Positions 7,283-15,810 of a DNA stretch of 64,000 nt are shown piece by piece; positions within the stretch are counted from its first letter, which is position 1; each line of letters begins with the position of its first letter. Below the pieces are notes generated by a model. The model had not been told where the DNA came from. It saw only the letters and a list, made by a program, of their open reading frames with translations, and did no database searches. This stretch comes from Burkholderia ambifaria (GTDB lineage Bacteria > Pseudomonadota > Gammaproteobacteria > Burkholderiales > Burkholderiaceae), in assembly GCF_001443045.1 (NCBI RefSeq), contig NZ_LKPJ01000026.1, positions 38,528 to 102,527 on the forward strand, in the 5' to 3' direction. The position numbers and the translations under genes were made by a program.

Positions 7283-8494
7283 ATGTATCGAACCCGCATG
7301 TTCACGTCCGCTGCGGTGCTGGCCGCCGCCGGCGTATTGACCGCCAGTGGCGGCAACGACGTTGCCGCGCCGTCGAGTGCAGCCGCCGGCACCAGCGGTA
7401 CGACCGTCACCGACACCCACCACGGTAACGTGACCGATGGCGGCTGGGGAACCAGCGGCGCGCCGGGCACGAACGGCGCCGTCAGCACGGCCGGTCAGCT
7501 CGCCATCGCCGTCGGCAACACTGTCGCCGGCACGTCATTGCCGGTACTCGGCAACAACGCGACGCGCAGCGCCGGCGACACGATTTCGAGCGTCAGCACG
7601 ATCACTCGCGCGGCGAGCAATGCGTTGAGCGACGGCCTCGGGCGGATCGGCTCGACTGCCGACCCGGTCGGCACGACGATCGCCGGGCTGGGCGAAGTCG
7701 TCGCCACGACGGGCAATCCGGTGGCGGGCCTCGCGCAGACGGCCCGCGCGCTCGGTTCGGGGCCGCTGGCACCGCTCGCGCCGTTGACGACGCCCGCCAG
7801 CGCGGTGCTCGATACCGTGGCGGGCGGCTTCGGCGCGGCGGGCAGCACGATCGGCGCGACGCTCGCGTCGGGCGCCGTGCGACAGGTCACGCAACCGCTC
7901 AGCTCCGCCGTCACGCCGCTCGTGATCACGGCCGGCCAGGCCACGCAGCAGATCGGCGCGACGACGGGTCTCGGGCAACCGGTGGCCGGGGTGCTCGGGC
8001 AGGCCGGCGGCGCGGTGTCGACGGTGGGCTGGCGGCTGGGGATCCCGACGCAGCCGGCCGCCGGCCCGACGAGTCAGATCGTCGGCGCCGCGGGCGGGCT
8101 CGTCGGCGCAGTCGGCAATACCGTGACGAATGCAGGCGGGCTCGTCAATGACGATGGCCCGAACGGCATCGCGCCGATTGCGGGCCTCATCGTGAGCCTC
8201 GCCGGTGCTTCGGTCACGACCGTGCAGAACGGGCCGACGAGCGGGTCGGGTGGAGCGGGGCCGCTCGGCGGCTTGCTGTCGGGGCTCGGATCGACACCGC
8301 TCGATTCGCTGAACGGCGGGCCCGGCGCCGGGGCGGCAAGTCCGCTGGCACCGGTGAAGAGTCTCGTTTCGACGGTCACCGGCACACTTGGGAGCGTGGC
8401 GGGCGGCGCGGGATCGAGCGCGGGTTCCGCGGCGAATCCGCTGGCGCCGGTGACGTCGCTGCTTGGTGGCGTGCTCGGCGGCGTCGGGAAGTAG
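7283..8494 (+). CDS. Exported Gly/Ala/Thr-rich (collagen-like annotated) protein, lipobox Cys replaced by Ser
   Basis: A 403-residue low-complexity protein, very rich in Gly, Ala, Thr, Ser and Val, with many G-x-x steps and repeated words such as NPLAPV, GLGQPVAGVLGQAGG and VGNTV. Burkholderia genomes carry relatives usually annotated as collagen-like triple-helix repeat proteins. The N-terminus MYRTRMFTSAAVLAAAGVLT is a signal peptide running into A-S-G-G, where relatives I recall have the lipobox LTACGG. The codon is AGT instead of TGT, so the lipid-anchored cysteine is lost. Start: ATG 7283, preceded by gaggaga; the open frame extends upstream without support. Function is unknown, probably envelope surface or periplasm. 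Confidence 0.7.
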   Translation: MYRTRMFTSAAVLAAAGVLTASGGNDVAAPSSAAAGTSGTTVTDTHHGNVTDGGWGTSGAPGTNGAVSTAGQLAIAVGNTVAGTSLPVLGNNATRSAGDTISSVSTITRAASNALSDGLGRIGSTADPVGTTIAGLGEVVATTGNPVAGLAQTARALGSGPLAPLAPLTTPASAVLDTVAGGFGAAGSTIGATLASGAVRQVTQPLSSAVTPLVITAGQATQQIGATTGLGQPVAGVLGQAGGAVSTVGWRLGIPTQPAAGPTSQIVGAAGGLVGAVGNTVTNAGGLVNDDGPNGIAPIAGLIVSLAGASVTTVQNGPTSGSGGAGPLGGLLSGLGSTPLDSLNGGPGAGAASPLAPVKSLVSTVTGTLGSVAGGAGSSAGSAANPLAPVTSLLGGVLGGVGK

Positions 8495-8508
8495 TTGCGC
8501 ATGGTGCG

Positions 8509-8718
8509 GTGAGCGGGCTTGCCAACGACGGCTTCCGCACGAACCCGATCGGCGCGCCACAGCAGATCGTCGAGCGGATCACCGCGTTGAAGGCGATCGG
8601 CGTCGATCTCGTGCTCGCCGGGTTCCTGCGTTTCATCGAGGAGGTAGAGTATTTCGGCCAACGCGTGCTGCCGCTCGTGCGCGAGTTCGAAGCGTGGAGG
8701 CAGGCGATTGCCGCGTGA
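8509..8718 (+). pseudogene. C-terminal fragment of a luciferase-like FMN monooxygenase
   Basis: Seventy codons encode GFRTNPIGAPQQIVERITAL and GVDLVLAGFLRFIEEVEYFG, then QRVLPLVREFEAW. This is the end of flavin-dependent LLM-class monooxygenases of the SsuD/SfnG type: a G-x-P-Q-Q-I-x-x-R-I helix, a G-V-D-L-V-L-x-x-F strand, and the terminal E-E-V-E-Y-F-G-x-x-V-L-P helix. The TIM-barrel (about 280 residues) is missing; the preceding sequence belongs to the secreted protein gene, which stops 15 bp earlier. The in-frame GTG at 8509 is unlikely to be a real start. Relic of a deletion. Confidence 0.65.
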
Positions 8719-8876
8719 TGCGCGCGGGTGTGCGGCAGCCGGCCGCGATCGCCAGGGACGGCGCGATCGTCTGAATGTGATGGCCGGCGAGGCGTGTCAC
8801 TGGGTATCAAGGATCGCGGCTTCACGACGGGCGGCGCGGGCGGGTCGGTGCCTTACCGATCCGCGACCTGCCGTCA

Positions 8877-9524
8877 TCACGCCGCACCGGCCATTCTCGA
8901 CGCCTCGACGAGCATCTGCACGCCGAGGCTGCCGAGCACCGCGCCCATCGCCCAGCGCTGCGCGAGCAGCAGCGTCGGACGCCCGTGCAGGAACTTCGCG
9001 ATGCCGCTCGAGCAGATCGCGACCAGCCCGTTCGCCGACGCGAACGCGGCGATCAGCAATGAACCGAGAAACAGCGACTGGCCGAATACGCTGCCCTGCC
9101 GGTAATCGATGAACTGTGGCAGCAGCGACACGAACAGCATCGCGAGCTTCGGATTCAGCACGCTGGTCGTCGCACCCATCGCGAGCAGCCGCAGCGGCTG
9201 CTCGTTCGGCAGCGCCTGCACCTCGAACGGCGAGCGGCCGCCGGGCCGCACCGCTTGCCACGCGAGGTAGAGCAGATACGCGGCGCCCACGACGCCGAGC
9301 ACGGTGCCCGCGTACGGCACGCTCAGGAACAGCGTCGTGATCCCGAACGCGGCGCCGAACATGTAGAACAGATAACCGACCATCACGCCTGCCAGCGAAA
9401 TCAGCCCGGCGGTGCGCCCTTGCGCGATCGAGCGCGACATCACGTAGACCATGTTCGGCCCCGGCGTGACCGCGAGCATGCCGCCGATGACCAGGAATCC
9501 ATAGAGCGAGCTGGAGGTTTGCAT
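8877..9524 (-). CDS. LysE-family amino acid exporter
   Basis: A 215-residue inner-membrane exporter of the LysE/RhtB family, with about six helices. The hallmark is present near residue 15: GGMLAVTPGPNMVYVMSRSI. Other segments include AGVMVGYLFYMFGAAFG and MGATTSVLNPKLAMLFVSLL (family N-P-K motif). Length is typical (about 210). The start at 9524 (MQTSSSLYGFL) was chosen over the longer open frame because it gives the normal N-terminus. It is divergent from the LysR gene at 9631, the arrangement of LysE/LysG or ArgO/ArgP pairs, so export is probably induced by the excess amino acid. Substrate unknown. Confidence 0.88.
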   Translation of the reverse strand: MQTSSSLYGFLVIGGMLAVTPGPNMVYVMSRSIAQGRTAGLISLAGVMVGYLFYMFGAAFGITTLFLSVPYAGTVLGVVGAAYLLYLAWQAVRPGGRSPFEVQALPNEQPLRLLAMGATTSVLNPKLAMLFVSLLPQFIDYRQGSVFGQSLFLGSLLIAAFASANGLVAICSSGIAKFLHGRPTLLLAQRWAMGAVLGSLGVQMLVEASRMAGAA

Positions 9525-9602
9525 GATGGCTGCTTCCTGCAATGAACGTCGATGGCATCCATTGTCCGGCCGTGGAGAAAGACAGTAAAACGGGATAAAC
9601 TG

Positions 9603-9625
9603 AATCGATTGATCAGATTTTCTGA
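9603..9625. promoter_or_regulatory. Candidate LysR site in the lysE-lysR gap
   Basis: TCAGA-TTT-TCTGA (9613-9625) is a perfect inverted repeat directly in front of the LysR start codon. It is preceded by the palindrome AATCGATT (9603-9610). The T-N-A type dyad and its position between divergent genes suit a LysR autoregulatory site. Inferred only. Confidence 0.4.
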
Positions 9626-9630
9626 ATGAA

Positions 9631-10479
9631 ATGAAAAAGCTCGATCTCGACGTGCTGGCGATGGTGGTGGCCGTGACGGAGTCCGGCTCGTTCGCGCAGG
9701 GCGCGCAGGCGGTGCATCGTTCGCCGTCGGCGGTGAGCATGCAGATCAAGGCGCTGGAGGATGCGCTCGGCAAGCCGCTGTTCATCCGCGACACGCGCAA
9801 CGTCACGGCCACCGACGACGGCCGCATGCTCGCCGAATACGGCCGCCGGATGCTGGCGATGCGCGACGAGGCGTGGGCGTCGGTCGTGCGGCCGGAGATT
9901 CGCGGCCGCGTGACGATCGGCGTGCCCGACGACTACATCTCGTCGCTGCTGCCGCAGGTGCTCGGCAAGTTCGCCGCGATGCATCCGCGCGTCGAAGTGC
10001 GCGTGATCGGCCAGCCGAGCAGTGCGCTGGTGCCGATGTTGAAGGACAACGCCGTCGACCTCGCTTGCCTCACCCGGGTCAAGGGCGTGACCGGCGAGCT
10101 GGTGCGGCGCGAGCCGATCGTGTGGACGGGATCGGCGAAGCGCAACGTGTGGGAAGAGCGTCCGCTGCCGGTCGCGTTGTTCGCGCACGGCAGCATGGCG
10201 CGCGATCACGCGATCAAGGCGCTGAAGCGGCAGAAGATTCCGTTCCGGATGTCGTATGAAAGCCCGAGCTTCCTCGGGCTGCTCAGCGTGGTCGAGGCCG
10301 GCCTCGCGGTGGCGCCGCTCGCGCGCTGCAGCATCCCCGCGCACCTCGTGCAGCTGTCGCCGAACGAAGGGTTGCCGCCGTTGGGCGAGATCGAGGTCGT
10401 GCTGGCGCGCAGCGCGCAGTCGGCGCGCCCGCCATGCGACTATCTTGCCGAACAGATTCTCGATGAATGGCGTGCGTGA
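9631..10479 (+). CDS. LysR-family regulator paired with LysE exporter
   Basis: A 282-residue LysR protein. The N-terminal helix-turn-helix is clear (VTESGSFAQGAQAVHRSPSA and SMQIKALEDALGKPLFIR). It is followed by a substrate-binding domain with GRVTIGVPDDY and ESPSFLGLLSVVEAGLAVAP. The start ATG at 9631 is preceded by an out-of-frame ATG at 9625 that hits an immediate stop. Length is slightly below the usual 290-310. Divergent from the exporter at 8877-9524, which it probably activates in response to the exported compound. Confidence 0.87.
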   Translation: MKKLDLDVLAMVVAVTESGSFAQGAQAVHRSPSAVSMQIKALEDALGKPLFIRDTRNVTATDDGRMLAEYGRRMLAMRDEAWASVVRPEIRGRVTIGVPDDYISSLLPQVLGKFAAMHPRVEVRVIGQPSSALVPMLKDNAVDLACLTRVKGVTGELVRREPIVWTGSAKRNVWEERPLPVALFAHGSMARDHAIKALKRQKIPFRMSYESPSFLGLLSVVEAGLAVAPLARCSIPAHLVQLSPNEGLPPLGEIEVVLARSAQSARPPCDYLAEQILDEWRA

Positions 10480-10503
10480 TCGCGCTGTCCGTCCGCCCGA
10501 ACG

Positions 10504-11394
10504 TCAGCACGATTTCAGCAGCCATTCCCGAAACGCCACGAGCGACGGCAGCGTGTCGTTTTCCGGCGGGTACACGAGGTAGTAGCTGCGCTGGCTGGTG
10601 ATCGCGTCGCCGATCGATACGAGCTCGTTGCGGCTCAGCTCGTCTTCCACCAGCACCTTCGGCACGAGGCCGATCCCCATCCCGGCCCGCACGGCCTGGA
10701 TCAGGTGCGACGTCAGCTCGAAGCTCGGGCCGATCCGCATCTCGCGATGATCGAGCCCGAAATGCGAGAACCATTCCGCCCACGCATGCTGATTGCTCGT
10801 TACGCCCAGCAGCGTCTGGCCGGCCGCCCATGCCGGCGCGCGCACCCCGGCCTTGCGGCGCCCGGCCGCGTCGGGGCTCGCGATCGCGATCAGGAACTCG
10901 TTGTACAGCCGGTGCGCGTGCAGGCCAGGCCAGTCGCCCGCGCCGACGGTAATGGCCGCGTCGAGATCGTCGGTATGGAAGTCGATGCCGCCGATTCGCG
11001 AATGCAGGTGCACGGTCACGCCCGGATGCGCGGCATAGAAGTCGTGCAGGTGCGGCAGCAGCCATTTTGAGCCGAAAGTCGGCAAGGTCGCGAGCCGCAG
11101 CGTGCCGGCGCCGGCCTGGTGCGACATCGCCTGCAGCGTCGCGCCGCGGATGCGCCCGAGCGCGCCGCTCAGCTCGACGAAGTAGCGCCGCCCGACTTCC
11201 GTCAGCTTCACGGAGCGGCCCTCGCGCCGGAACAGCGGCACGCCGAGCTGGTCCTCCAGCGTCTGGACCTGCCGGCTGATCGCGCTCTGGCTCAGCGACA
11301 GCTCGTCGGCCGCGCGCGTGTAGCTTTCATGCCGCGCGGCGGCCTCGAACACCAGCAGCAGCGACATGGACGGGGTCAGGCGGCGGTAATTCAT
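10504..11394 (-). CDS. LysR-family regulator (GcvA-like) divergent from ydiJ
   Basis: A 296-residue LysR regulator of the GcvA-like branch: MNYRRLTPSMSLLLVFEAAA, then helix-turn-helix SYTRAADELSLSQSAISRQV and LEDQLGVPLFRREGRSVKLT. The effector domain starts near residue 92 with LRLATLPTFGSKWLLPHL, a typical GcvA-group strand. Its ATG at 11394 lies inside one arm of an inverted repeat shared with the ydiJ leader (11392-11497), which suggests autoregulation together with control of the divergent dehydrogenase. The frame stays open far upstream through ydiJ, but that is antisense noise. Confidence 0.87.
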   Translation of the reverse strand: MNYRRLTPSMSLLLVFEAAARHESYTRAADELSLSQSAISRQVQTLEDQLGVPLFRREGRSVKLTEVGRRYFVELSGALGRIRGATLQAMSHQAGAGTLRLATLPTFGSKWLLPHLHDFYAAHPGVTVHLHSRIGGIDFHTDDLDAAITVGAGDWPGLHAHRLYNEFLIAIASPDAAGRRKAGVRAPAWAAGQTLLGVTSNQHAWAEWFSHFGLDHREMRIGPSFELTSHLIQAVRAGMGIGLVPKVLVEDELSRNELVSIGDAITSQRSYYLVYPPENDTLPSLVAFREWLLKSC

Positions 11395-11497
11395 GAGTTT
11401 TATGCAAGTTTTGCCGGGGGAGAATTCGTTTGTTTCTGGTGCTGATTCGCAAGATACTGGATTTCCGGGTTGCGTGGAATCTTGCTCAAAACTCATG
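11392..11497. promoter_or_regulatory. Inverted repeat spanning the LysR/ydiJ divergent promoter
   Basis: CTTGCATAAAACTCATG, read on the minus strand (11408-11392, containing the LysR start codon), and CTTGCTCAAAACTCATG on the plus strand (11481-11497) match at 15 of 17 positions. They point in opposite directions and flank 72 bp of promoter DNA. They may be duplicated regulator sites or a fossil duplication of leader sequence. Confidence 0.5.
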
Positions 11498-11547
11498 TTT
11501 CTGACCGAGGCCGCGCACCCGCCCCACCCACCTCGCGCTTTCATCCC

Positions 11548-14500
11548 ATGTCGATCGCTTCGTTGCCCCGTCCCGTCAGCCCGCCCGAGGGCCGTTACCG
11601 CGACTTTCTCGCCGCGCTCCAGGCCGCCGGATTCGCCGGCGAAATCCGCGCGGACCATGCGAACCGGACCGTGCAGGCGACCGACAACTCGATCTACCAG
11701 CGTCTGCCGCAGGCGGTGATCTGTCCCGCGCATGCGGACGACGTGCGGCTCGTCGCGCGGCTGCTGGCCGAACCCGCGCACCGCGACGTCGCGGTGGCGG
11801 CGCGCGGCGGCGGCACCGGCACCAACGGGCAGTCGCTGACCGACGGCGTGGTCGTGGACCTGTCGCGCAACATGAACCGGATCCTGGAGATCAACGCCGG
11901 CGAGCGCTGGGTGCGCGTGCAGGCGGGCGTCGTCAAGGACCAGCTCAATGCCGCGCTCAAGCCGCACGGTCTCTTTTTCGCGCCGGAGCTGTCGACGTCG
12001 AACCGCGCGACGGTCGGCGGGATGATCAACACCGATGCGAGCGGGCAGGGCAGCTGCACATACGGCAAGACGCGCGACCACGTGCTCGCGCTCGACTTCG
12101 TGCTGATGGGCGGCGAGCCGTTGCACAGCGACGCGCTCGCGGACGACGAACTGGAACGCCGCTGCGCGCGGCGGGACCGGGTCGGCAAGGCCTATCGCAC
12201 CGCGCGCCGCATCAGCGACGAAAAGGCCGCGCTGATCGACGCGAAGTTTCCGAAGCTCAATCGCTGCCTGACCGGCTACGATCTCGCGCACCTGCGCGAA
12301 CCGGACGGCCGCTTCAACCTGAACAGCGTGCTGTGCGGCGCCGAAGGCTCGCTTGGCTTCGTCGTCGAAGCGAAGCTGAACGTGCTGGCGATCCCGACGT
12401 ATTCGGTGCTGGTCAACGTGCGCTACGCCGGCTTCATGGACGCGCTGCGCGATGCGCGCGCGCTGCTCGCGCTCAAGCCGCTGTCGATCGAGACGGTCGA
12501 CTCGAAGGTGCTGATGCTCGCGATGAAGGATTTCGTGTGGAGCAGCGTGGCCGAGTATTTCCCGCAGGACGACGCGCGTCCGACGCTCGGCATCAACCTG
12601 ATCGAATTCAGCGGCGACGATGCGCAGGACGTGGATGCGCGCGTGCGCGCGTTCGTCGACCACCTGCGCACCGACACGAGCGTCGAGCGGCTGGGCCATA
12701 CGCTCGCGACCGGCGACGATGCGGTGAAGCGCGTGTATGCGATGCGCAAGCGCGCGGTCGGCCTGCTCGGCAACGTGCAGGGCGAGGCGCGCCCGCAGCC
12801 GTTCGTCGAGGACACCGCGGTGCCGCCCGAGAACCTGGCCGCGTACATCGCCGAATTCCGCGCGCTGCTGGACGGCCACGGGCTGCAGTACGGGATGTTC
12901 GGCCACGTCGACGCGGGCGTGCTGCACGTGCGCCCGGCGCTCGACATGAAGGACCCGAAGCAGGCCGCGCTGGTGCGGCCGGTGTCGGACGCGGTGGCCG
13001 AGCTCACGCAGCGGCATGGTGGCCTGTTATGGGGAGAGCACGGCAAGGGCGTGCGCTCCGAATATGCGCCGGCGTTTTTCGGCGAGCTGTATGCGTCGTT
13101 GCAGCAGTTGAAGGCCGCGTTCGATCCGCACAACCAGTTCAACCCGGGCAAGATCGCGACGCCGCCGGACCACACGCTGCGGCTGCTGAAGATCGACGAA
13201 GTACCCACGCGCGGCGACCACGACCGGCAGATCGACGAGCGCGTGTGGCAGAGCTACGGCACGGCGATGCACTGCAACGGCAACGGTGCGTGCTACAACT
13301 TCGATCCGGACGACGCGATGTGCCCGTCGTGGAAGGCGACGCGCGAACGCGTGCAGTCGCCGAAGGGGCGCGCGTCGCTGATGCGCGAATGGTTGCGCCT
13401 GCAAGGACAGGCCGGCGTCGACGTCGTCGCGGCGGCGCGCGCGCGGCAGCCGTTCCTGCGCGGTCTCGTGGCGCGCTGGCGCAACAGCCGCGCCGCGCGC
13501 AACGGTGAAGCCGACTTCTCGCACGAGGTGTACGACGCGATGGCCGGCTGCCTCGCGTGCAAATCGTGCGCGGGACAGTGCCCGGTCAAGGTCAACGTGC
13601 CCGAGTTCCGCTCGCGCTTTCTCGAGCTGTATCACCAGCGCTATCTGCGGCCGGTGCGCGACTACCTGATCGGCTCGCTCGAATTCACGATGCCGTGGAT
13701 GGCGCGCGTGCCGGCGCTGTACAACGGGCTGATGCGTGCCGGCTGGGTGCGCACGCTGCTCGAGCGGCACGTCGGGATGGTCGATAGCCCGCTCTTGAGC
13801 CGCTTCGACCTCGCAGCGGTGATCCGGCAGTGGAACGTGCGGCCGGCCGATCCGCAGGCGCTCGCCGCGCTGAGCGATGCGCAGCGCGCGCGCAGCGTCG
13901 TCATCGTGCAGGACACCTTCACGCGCTATTTCGACACCGAGCAGCTGGCGACGCTGATCGAGCTGGCCGCGCGCATCGGCTTCCAGGTGTGGCTGGCGCC
14001 GCTCGCGCCGAACGGCAAGGCACTCCATGTGCAGGGTTTTCTGCGCGCGTTCGAGAAGGCGGCGATTCGCAACGCGACGCAACTGGCCGCACTTGCGCGC
14101 TCGGGTGTCGCGCTCGTCGGCCTCGATCCGGCCATGACGCTCACGTATCGGCAGGAATACCTGAAGGTGACGGGGCTGGCCGACGTGCCGAAGGTCGCGC
14201 TGCCGCAGGAGTGGCTGCTGGATGCGATGCCGGCGGCCGGGGCGGGCGTGGGCGCGGGTGATGTGTCGGCAGCGTACCGGTTGCTGCCGCATTGCACGGA
14301 GAAGACCAACGCGCCGGACAGCGGCAAGCAGTGGGCGCAGGTGTTCGCGCGTCGCGGGCTGCGCCTGGCGGTTCAGGCGGCCGGCTGCTGCGGGATGTCG
14401 GGGACCTACGGGCACGAGGCGCGCAACCTGCGGATGTCGAAGACGATCTATGCGCAATCGTGGGCCGCGCATGTCGATGCGCCGCAAGAGCAGGGCGAAG

Positions 14501-14607
14501 CGCTCGCGACCGGGTATTCGTGCCGCAGCCAGGTGAAGCGCATGTCCGCGCGGCAGGTGCGTCATCCGCTGCAGGCGCTGCTCGAGCATGTGCGTGCGGC
14601 GGGGTGA
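11548..14607 (+). CDS. ydiJ: FAD/4Fe-4S D-2-hydroxyacid (2-hydroxyglutarate) dehydrogenase, YdiJ type
   Basis: A 1019-residue enzyme with the YdiJ architecture and length (about 1018 in E. coli). The N-terminal half is a PCMH-type FAD domain (AARGGGTGTNGQSLTDGVVV, then ELSTSNRATVGGMINTDASG) and a C-terminal FAD-oxidase cap (HGKGVRSEYAPAFFG and FDPHNQFNPGKI). The second half carries cysteine motifs for iron-sulfur clusters (CLACKSCAGQCPVKV) and a CCG-type domain (AAGCCGMSGTYGHEARNL). Family members oxidise D-2-hydroxyglutarate and similar D-2-hydroxyacids, passing electrons to the respiratory chain. The ATG at 11548 gives the family N-terminus; an upstream in-frame start overlaps the promoter repeat. 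Probably controlled by the divergent LysR. Confidence 0.88.
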   Translation: MSIASLPRPVSPPEGRYRDFLAALQAAGFAGEIRADHANRTVQATDNSIYQRLPQAVICPAHADDVRLVARLLAEPAHRDVAVAARGGGTGTNGQSLTDGVVVDLSRNMNRILEINAGERWVRVQAGVVKDQLNAALKPHGLFFAPELSTSNRATVGGMINTDASGQGSCTYGKTRDHVLALDFVLMGGEPLHSDALADDELERRCARRDRVGKAYRTARRISDEKAALIDAKFPKLNRCLTGYDLAHLREPDGRFNLNSVLCGAEGSLGFVVEAKLNVLAIPTYSVLVNVRYAGFMDALRDARALLALKPLSIETVDSKVLMLAMKDFVWSSVAEYFPQDDARPTLGINLIEFSGDDAQDVDARVRAFVDHLRTDTSVERLGHTLATGDDAVKRVYAMRKRAVGLLGNVQGEARPQPFVEDTAVPPENLAAYIAEFRALLDGHGLQYGMFGHVDAGVLHVRPALDMKDPKQAALVRPVSDAVAELTQRHGGLLWGEHGKGVRSEYAPAFFGELYASLQQLKAAFDPHNQFNPGKIATPPDHTLRLLKIDEVPTRGDHDRQIDERVWQSYGTAMHCNGNGACYNFDPDDAMCPSWKATRERVQSPKGRASLMREWLRLQGQAGVDVVAAARARQPFLRGLVARWRNSRAARNGEADFSHEVYDAMAGCLACKSCAGQCPVKVNVPEFRSRFLELYHQRYLRPVRDYLIGSLEFTMPWMARVPALYNGLMRAGWVRTLLERHVGMVDSPLLSRFDLAAVIRQWNVRPADPQALAALSDAQRARSVVIVQDTFTRYFDTEQLATLIELAARIGFQVWLAPLAPNGKALHVQGFLRAFEKAAIRNATQLAALARSGVALVGLDPAMTLTYRQEYLKVTGLADVPKVALPQEWLLDAMPAAGAGVGAGDVSAAYRLLPHCTEKTNAPDSGKQWAQVFARRGLRLAVQAAGCCGMSGTYGHEARNLRMSKTIYAQSWAAHVDAPQEQGEALATGYSCRSQVKRMSARQVRHPLQALLEHVRAAG

Positions 14608-14815
14608 CGCGATTGGCCCGGCGTGGCATGGGTAGGTCGCGCCCGGCCTGTTGTGATGGCGCTGCCGGATGATCGCATCGGCACCGCAATGTCCGCGCGG
14701 GCCGCATCGGGCAGCGTGACGCATTCTCGCTGCTAATATGGCTGGAGACGGACGGCCTTGCTCGTCCGCATGTGTCCACACGACAAGCACGCAAGTCTCC
14801 CAAGGATCCCGCCGC

Positions 14816-15703
14816 ATGCGTATCGATCCGTACAGCCTGGAACTGTTCATTTCCGTCGTTCAGGAAGGTTCCATCGCTCGGGCCGCCAGCCGCAACCATA
14901 TCGCGCCGTCGGCGCTCAGTCGGCGTATCGCCGATCTCGAAGCGGCGATGGGCGTGCCGCTGCTGATCCGCTCGCCCTCAGGTGTCGAGCTGACCGAGGC
15001 CGGTCGTCACGCGTTTTCCCGTGCCGTGTCGGTTCACGATCAGTTGCAGTCGCTCGCACGCGAGGTCCAGTCGCTGAGCGGTCAGGTCGCCGGCGTCGTG
15101 CGGCTCCATGCGAACGCGTCGGCGATCGTCGGCTTCCTGCCGGAGCGGCTGAAGGCGTTTCAGGCGCGCTACCCGCTCGTGCAGATCGCGTTGACTGAAA
15201 AGATCAGCGATGAGGTGGTTCGCGCGTGCGTGGACGATCGTGCCGACGTCGGCATCTCGGCGTGCGCCAAGATGCCGGGCGGGCTGGAGTCGTGGCACTT
15301 CGCCGACGATCCGTTGATGGTCGTGCTGCCGCTCGATCATGAGCTCGCCGCATTCCCCGCGCCGACGTTCGGCGACGTGCTTCGCTTTCCGCTCGTTGCG
15401 TTGCAGGCCGGCGGCTCGCTCGACCAGACCCTGAAGGAACGCGCCGATGCGATGCGCATGCCGCTGAACCTGTCGGTGACGGTCAACAGTTTCGACGCGC
15501 AATGCCGGATGGTCGAAGCCGGGCTCGGCATCGGCATCGTGCCGACCAGCGCGGCGTCGGCGTTCGCCGGGTCGAAGGGTTTCGTGCGCCGGCCGCTCGA
15601 CGAGCCGTGGGCGCGCGAGCGTGCGCTGCATGTCCACGCGCTCCGCAAATCGTCGCGCCTGAAGGCCGTCCAGGCGTTGATCGACGCGCTCGCGGGCGCC
15701 TGA
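14816..15703 (+). CDS. LysR-family regulator upstream of aconitase-like fusion
   Basis: A 295-residue LysR protein: helix-turn-helix SIARAASRNHIAPSALSRRI and LEAAMGVPLLIRSPSGVELT, then an effector-binding domain with VAGVVRLHANASAIVGFLPE and MVEAGLGIGIVPTSAA. The ATG at 14816 gives the family N-terminus (MRIDPYSLELFISVV). It lies 107 bp before the aconitase-superfamily gene on the same strand, followed by an MFS carrier. It may therefore belong to, or regulate, that unit, unlike the divergent LysR genes elsewhere in the window. Confidence 0.86.
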   Translation: MRIDPYSLELFISVVQEGSIARAASRNHIAPSALSRRIADLEAAMGVPLLIRSPSGVELTEAGRHAFSRAVSVHDQLQSLAREVQSLSGQVAGVVRLHANASAIVGFLPERLKAFQARYPLVQIALTEKISDEVVRACVDDRADVGISACAKMPGGLESWHFADDPLMVVLPLDHELAAFPAPTFGDVLRFPLVALQAGGSLDQTLKERADAMRMPLNLSVTVNSFDAQCRMVEAGLGIGIVPTSAASAFAGSKGFVRRPLDEPWARERALHVHALRKSSRLKAVQALIDALAGA

Positions 15704-15810
15704 CGCTGCGGGTTTACGCGGACATCGCGAATTGCGATGCCCCGCTTGCCGATCGAGCACTTCGTTTCCGGCAGCGCAGCCGTCTAGATTTCCGTTCAAG
15801 GAGAAATCAG

